Assembly: GCA_002732685.1 (NCBI GenBank)
Contig: NVRS01000006.1
Span: forward strand, 75,924 to 82,249
Length of the DNA: 6,326 bases
Direction: 5' to 3'
Origin: Robiginitomaculum sp.
Lineage (GTDB): Bacteria > Pseudomonadota > Alphaproteobacteria > Caulobacterales > Maricaulaceae
Made by a program: the position numbers and the translations under genes. Of the stretch, positions 5,046-6,326 are shown one piece after another (positions within the stretch are counted from its first letter, which is position 1; each line of letters begins with the position of its first letter). The notes under the pieces were generated by a model. That model had not been told where the DNA came from. It saw nothing but the letters and a program-made list of their open reading frames with translations, and did not search any database.

Positions 5046-5842
5046 TAACCGCGAAAGCCTTTGGCGACCAGATACATTTCGGGGCTACCATCACGTGATG
5101 CTTTGGGTTTAGCATGGCGAACCACATCAAACTTCTCATTGAGCATGTTGAGCAGGTTTAGCTCTGCTCCGCCTTGGAACACCTTGGAAATAAAGGAACC
5201 ACCGGGCTTTAGGACTTGCACGGCAAAGTCCGCCGCTGCTTCTACCAAGCCTACAGTGCGCAAATGGTCTGTCTGGCGGTGCCCAGTCGTGTTAGCCGCC
5301 AGATCTGACATGACTAAATCAGGCCGCATCATACCGTTATCACCTGCTAGCATTTTCATTAGGACTTCCGGAGCATGTTCATCCATGAAGTCCATTTCTA
5401 TAATCTCCGCGCCCGGAAACGGCTCTACGGGTAGGATATCAATACCGATAATCCGTGACGGTTTTGCTTTAAGCGCGATCTGTGTCCAGCTCCCCGGAGC
5501 TGCACCCAAATCGACTATAACCGCGCCGGGCTTCAGCAAGCCAAACTTCTCGTCTAGTTCAATAAGTTTAAAGGCTGCACGACTGCGATAACCAAGCGCA
5601 CGTGCTTTCTTGACATAAGGATCGTTCAGTTGACGGCGCAGCCACAAGGTCGAAGATATTTTCCGGCCACGCGCCGTTTTAACCCGCTCATCCATCATAC
5701 GCATATCGGCTTCGCCAGCCGCTTTTTCCGGCTTTTTCCATTTGCGGGCTGGCTGCTTCGATACGCCCCCACTCATTTTCAGGCCAGAATTTGGGCGGCT
5801 ATTTGGGCGTTTGGTGTTCTTTGGTGGTTTACTTTTTGCCAT
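5045..5842 (-). CDS. rlmE: 23S rRNA (uridine2552-2'-O)-methyltransferase RlmE (FtsJ/RrmJ)
   Basis: This enzyme uses S-adenosylmethionine to methylate the 2'-OH of U2552 in the A-loop of 23S rRNA, late in 50S subunit assembly. The SAM-binding motif [12 protein letters not shown] is at residues 110-121. The K-D-K-E tetrad of the family is complete: K92 (AAFKL), D180 (VMSDLAAN), K220 (FISKVFQG) and E255 (SPEMYL). The first 60 or so residues are a lysine- and proline-rich extension not present in the 209-aa E. coli enzyme but usual in alphaproteobacteria; it may help bind rRNA. I use ATG 5842 (265 aa), with AAGGTGG (5848-5854) five bases upstream, rather than GTG 5851. The start overlaps the end of the Ppx/GppA gene by 14 bases, and the stop overlaps the UDG-like start, so the three form one unit. 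Confidence 0.95.
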   Translation of the reverse strand: MAKSKPPKNTKRPNSRPNSGLKMSGGVSKQPARKWKKPEKAAGEADMRMMDERVKTARGRKISSTLWLRRQLNDPYVKKARALGYRSRAAFKLIELDEKFGLLKPGAVIVDLGAAPGSWTQIALKAKPSRIIGIDILPVEPFPGAEIIEMDFMDEHAPEVLMKMLAGDNGMMRPDLVMSDLAANTTGHRQTDHLRTVGLVEAAADFAVQVLKPGGSFISKVFQGGAELNLLNMLNEKFDVVRHAKPKASRDGSPEMYLVAKGFRG

Positions 5843-6326
5843 GACTACCACCTTTGTTGTGATGTGTGATTTGGGATTTATTCATAAGCCCCATTAATAA
5901 GCCTTCGCGAAGACCTCTGTCTGCAACCCGGATTTTCTGCGACGGCCATAGGTCTGACACTACCTCAAGAATAGCGCAACCCGCCGTGATCATAGAAGCC
6001 CGGTCGTCCCCTATACACGGCACCAATTGCCGCTCAGCATAGCTCATATTTACCAATTTACTGGCTGTTTCCAGTATCGCAGGACCGTCGACCCAAATAC
6101 CATCGATTTTATCGCGCTGATAATAGGGTAACTCCATCAAGACACTGGCAAGACTAGTAACGGTTCCGGACGTGCCGACCATATGACCTCTGCCTTCTTT
6201 AAACGTGTTGGTGAATTGCTTGTCGCGGTTTTGCTTTTTAATTTCGTCTAGGACATGCGCCTTCATGGCCTCGTACCACCCTGCCCGATCATCATGATCT
6301 TCGGGGTACATTTCGCTGAGATTGAC
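5829..6326 (-). CDS. Ppx/GppA family phosphatase (partial, N-terminus outside window)
   Basis: The visible 165 residues are the C-terminal part of an exopolyphosphatase/guanosine pentaphosphate phosphatase of the ASKHA (actin-like ATPase) fold. These enzymes shorten polyphosphate or convert pppGpp to ppGpp. The phosphate-binding loop [11 protein letters not shown] lies at visible residues 50-60. The family's helical end follows with [15 protein letters not shown] (107-121) and [12 protein letters not shown] (135-146). The reading frame stays open to the window edge, with five codons before the first internal ATG at 6311, so that ATG is not the start. The gene ends in a short basic, histidine- and glycine-containing tail and overlaps rlmE by 14 bases, an arrangement common in alphaproteobacteria. 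Ppx cannot be told from GppA using this part. Confidence 0.92.
   Translation of the reverse strand, partial: VNLSEMYPEDHDDRAGWYEAMKAHVLDEIKKQNRDKQFTNTFKEGRGHMVGTSGTVTSLASVLMELPYYQRDKIDGIWVDGPAILETASKLVNMSYAERQLVPCIGDDRASMITAGCAILEVVSDLWPSQKIRVADRGLREGLLMGLMNKSQITHHNKGGSHGKK

Noticed and set aside
5061..5591. 176-codon plus-strand open frame opposite rlmE
   Set aside because: The minus strand encodes complete RlmE with all catalytic residues. This frame has no start signal or domain.

Overview
The window looks like chromosomal DNA of an alphaproteobacterium of medium GC (about 52% in a backbone line I counted), possibly a marine Hyphomonadales-like lineage. This rests on the Ppx/GppA-rlmE gene order, the long basic N-terminus of RlmE, the scoA/scoB pair and protein flavour. 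The genus is not identifiable by eye. No tRNA, rRNA, CRISPR array, transposase or integrase was seen.

Layout: (1) 1-404, minus strand: dienelactone hydrolase family gene, cut by the window edge. (2) 405-535: divergent intergenic region with a TTGACA-type promoter and a perfect 8-bp inverted repeat ending 1 base before a start codon. (3) 536-1184, plus strand: a tight two-gene unit, a small ribbon-helix-helix-like protein and a 130-aa uncharacterised protein with an F-x-H-x-x-H motif. (4) 1240-1524, minus strand: a single-RRM RNA-binding protein with a good sigma70-like promoter. (5) 1591-1718: a non-coding stretch that can fold into a multibranched structure. (6) 1789-3013, plus strand: an AT-rich (33-37% GC in lines counted) two-gene cassette, a DUF488 protein plus a 252-aa uncharacterised partner. 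The partner carries a QMSLF sequence resembling a sliding-clamp-binding peptide. (7) 3028-4385, minus strand: scoB and scoA, the two subunits of a succinyl-CoA:3-ketoacid CoA-transferase. (8) 4455-6326, minus strand: a three-gene unit Ppx/GppA phosphatase (partial), rlmE and a uracil-DNA-glycosylase-superfamily protein, with overlapping stops and starts.

The backbone genes are ordinary metabolism (ketone body or short-chain acyl-CoA use, a hydrolase) and housekeeping (23S rRNA methylation, polyphosphate/ppGpp phosphatase, DNA glycosylase). The most interesting part is the DUF488 cassette. Its composition differs from its neighbours, it fits tightly between the RRM gene and scoB, its two genes are 10 bases apart, and the second protein may dock on the replication clamp. 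This suggests a horizontally acquired nucleic-acid-processing or defence-like module of unknown function. The RHH/130-aa pair with its own palindromic operator is a second, smaller uncharacterised module.
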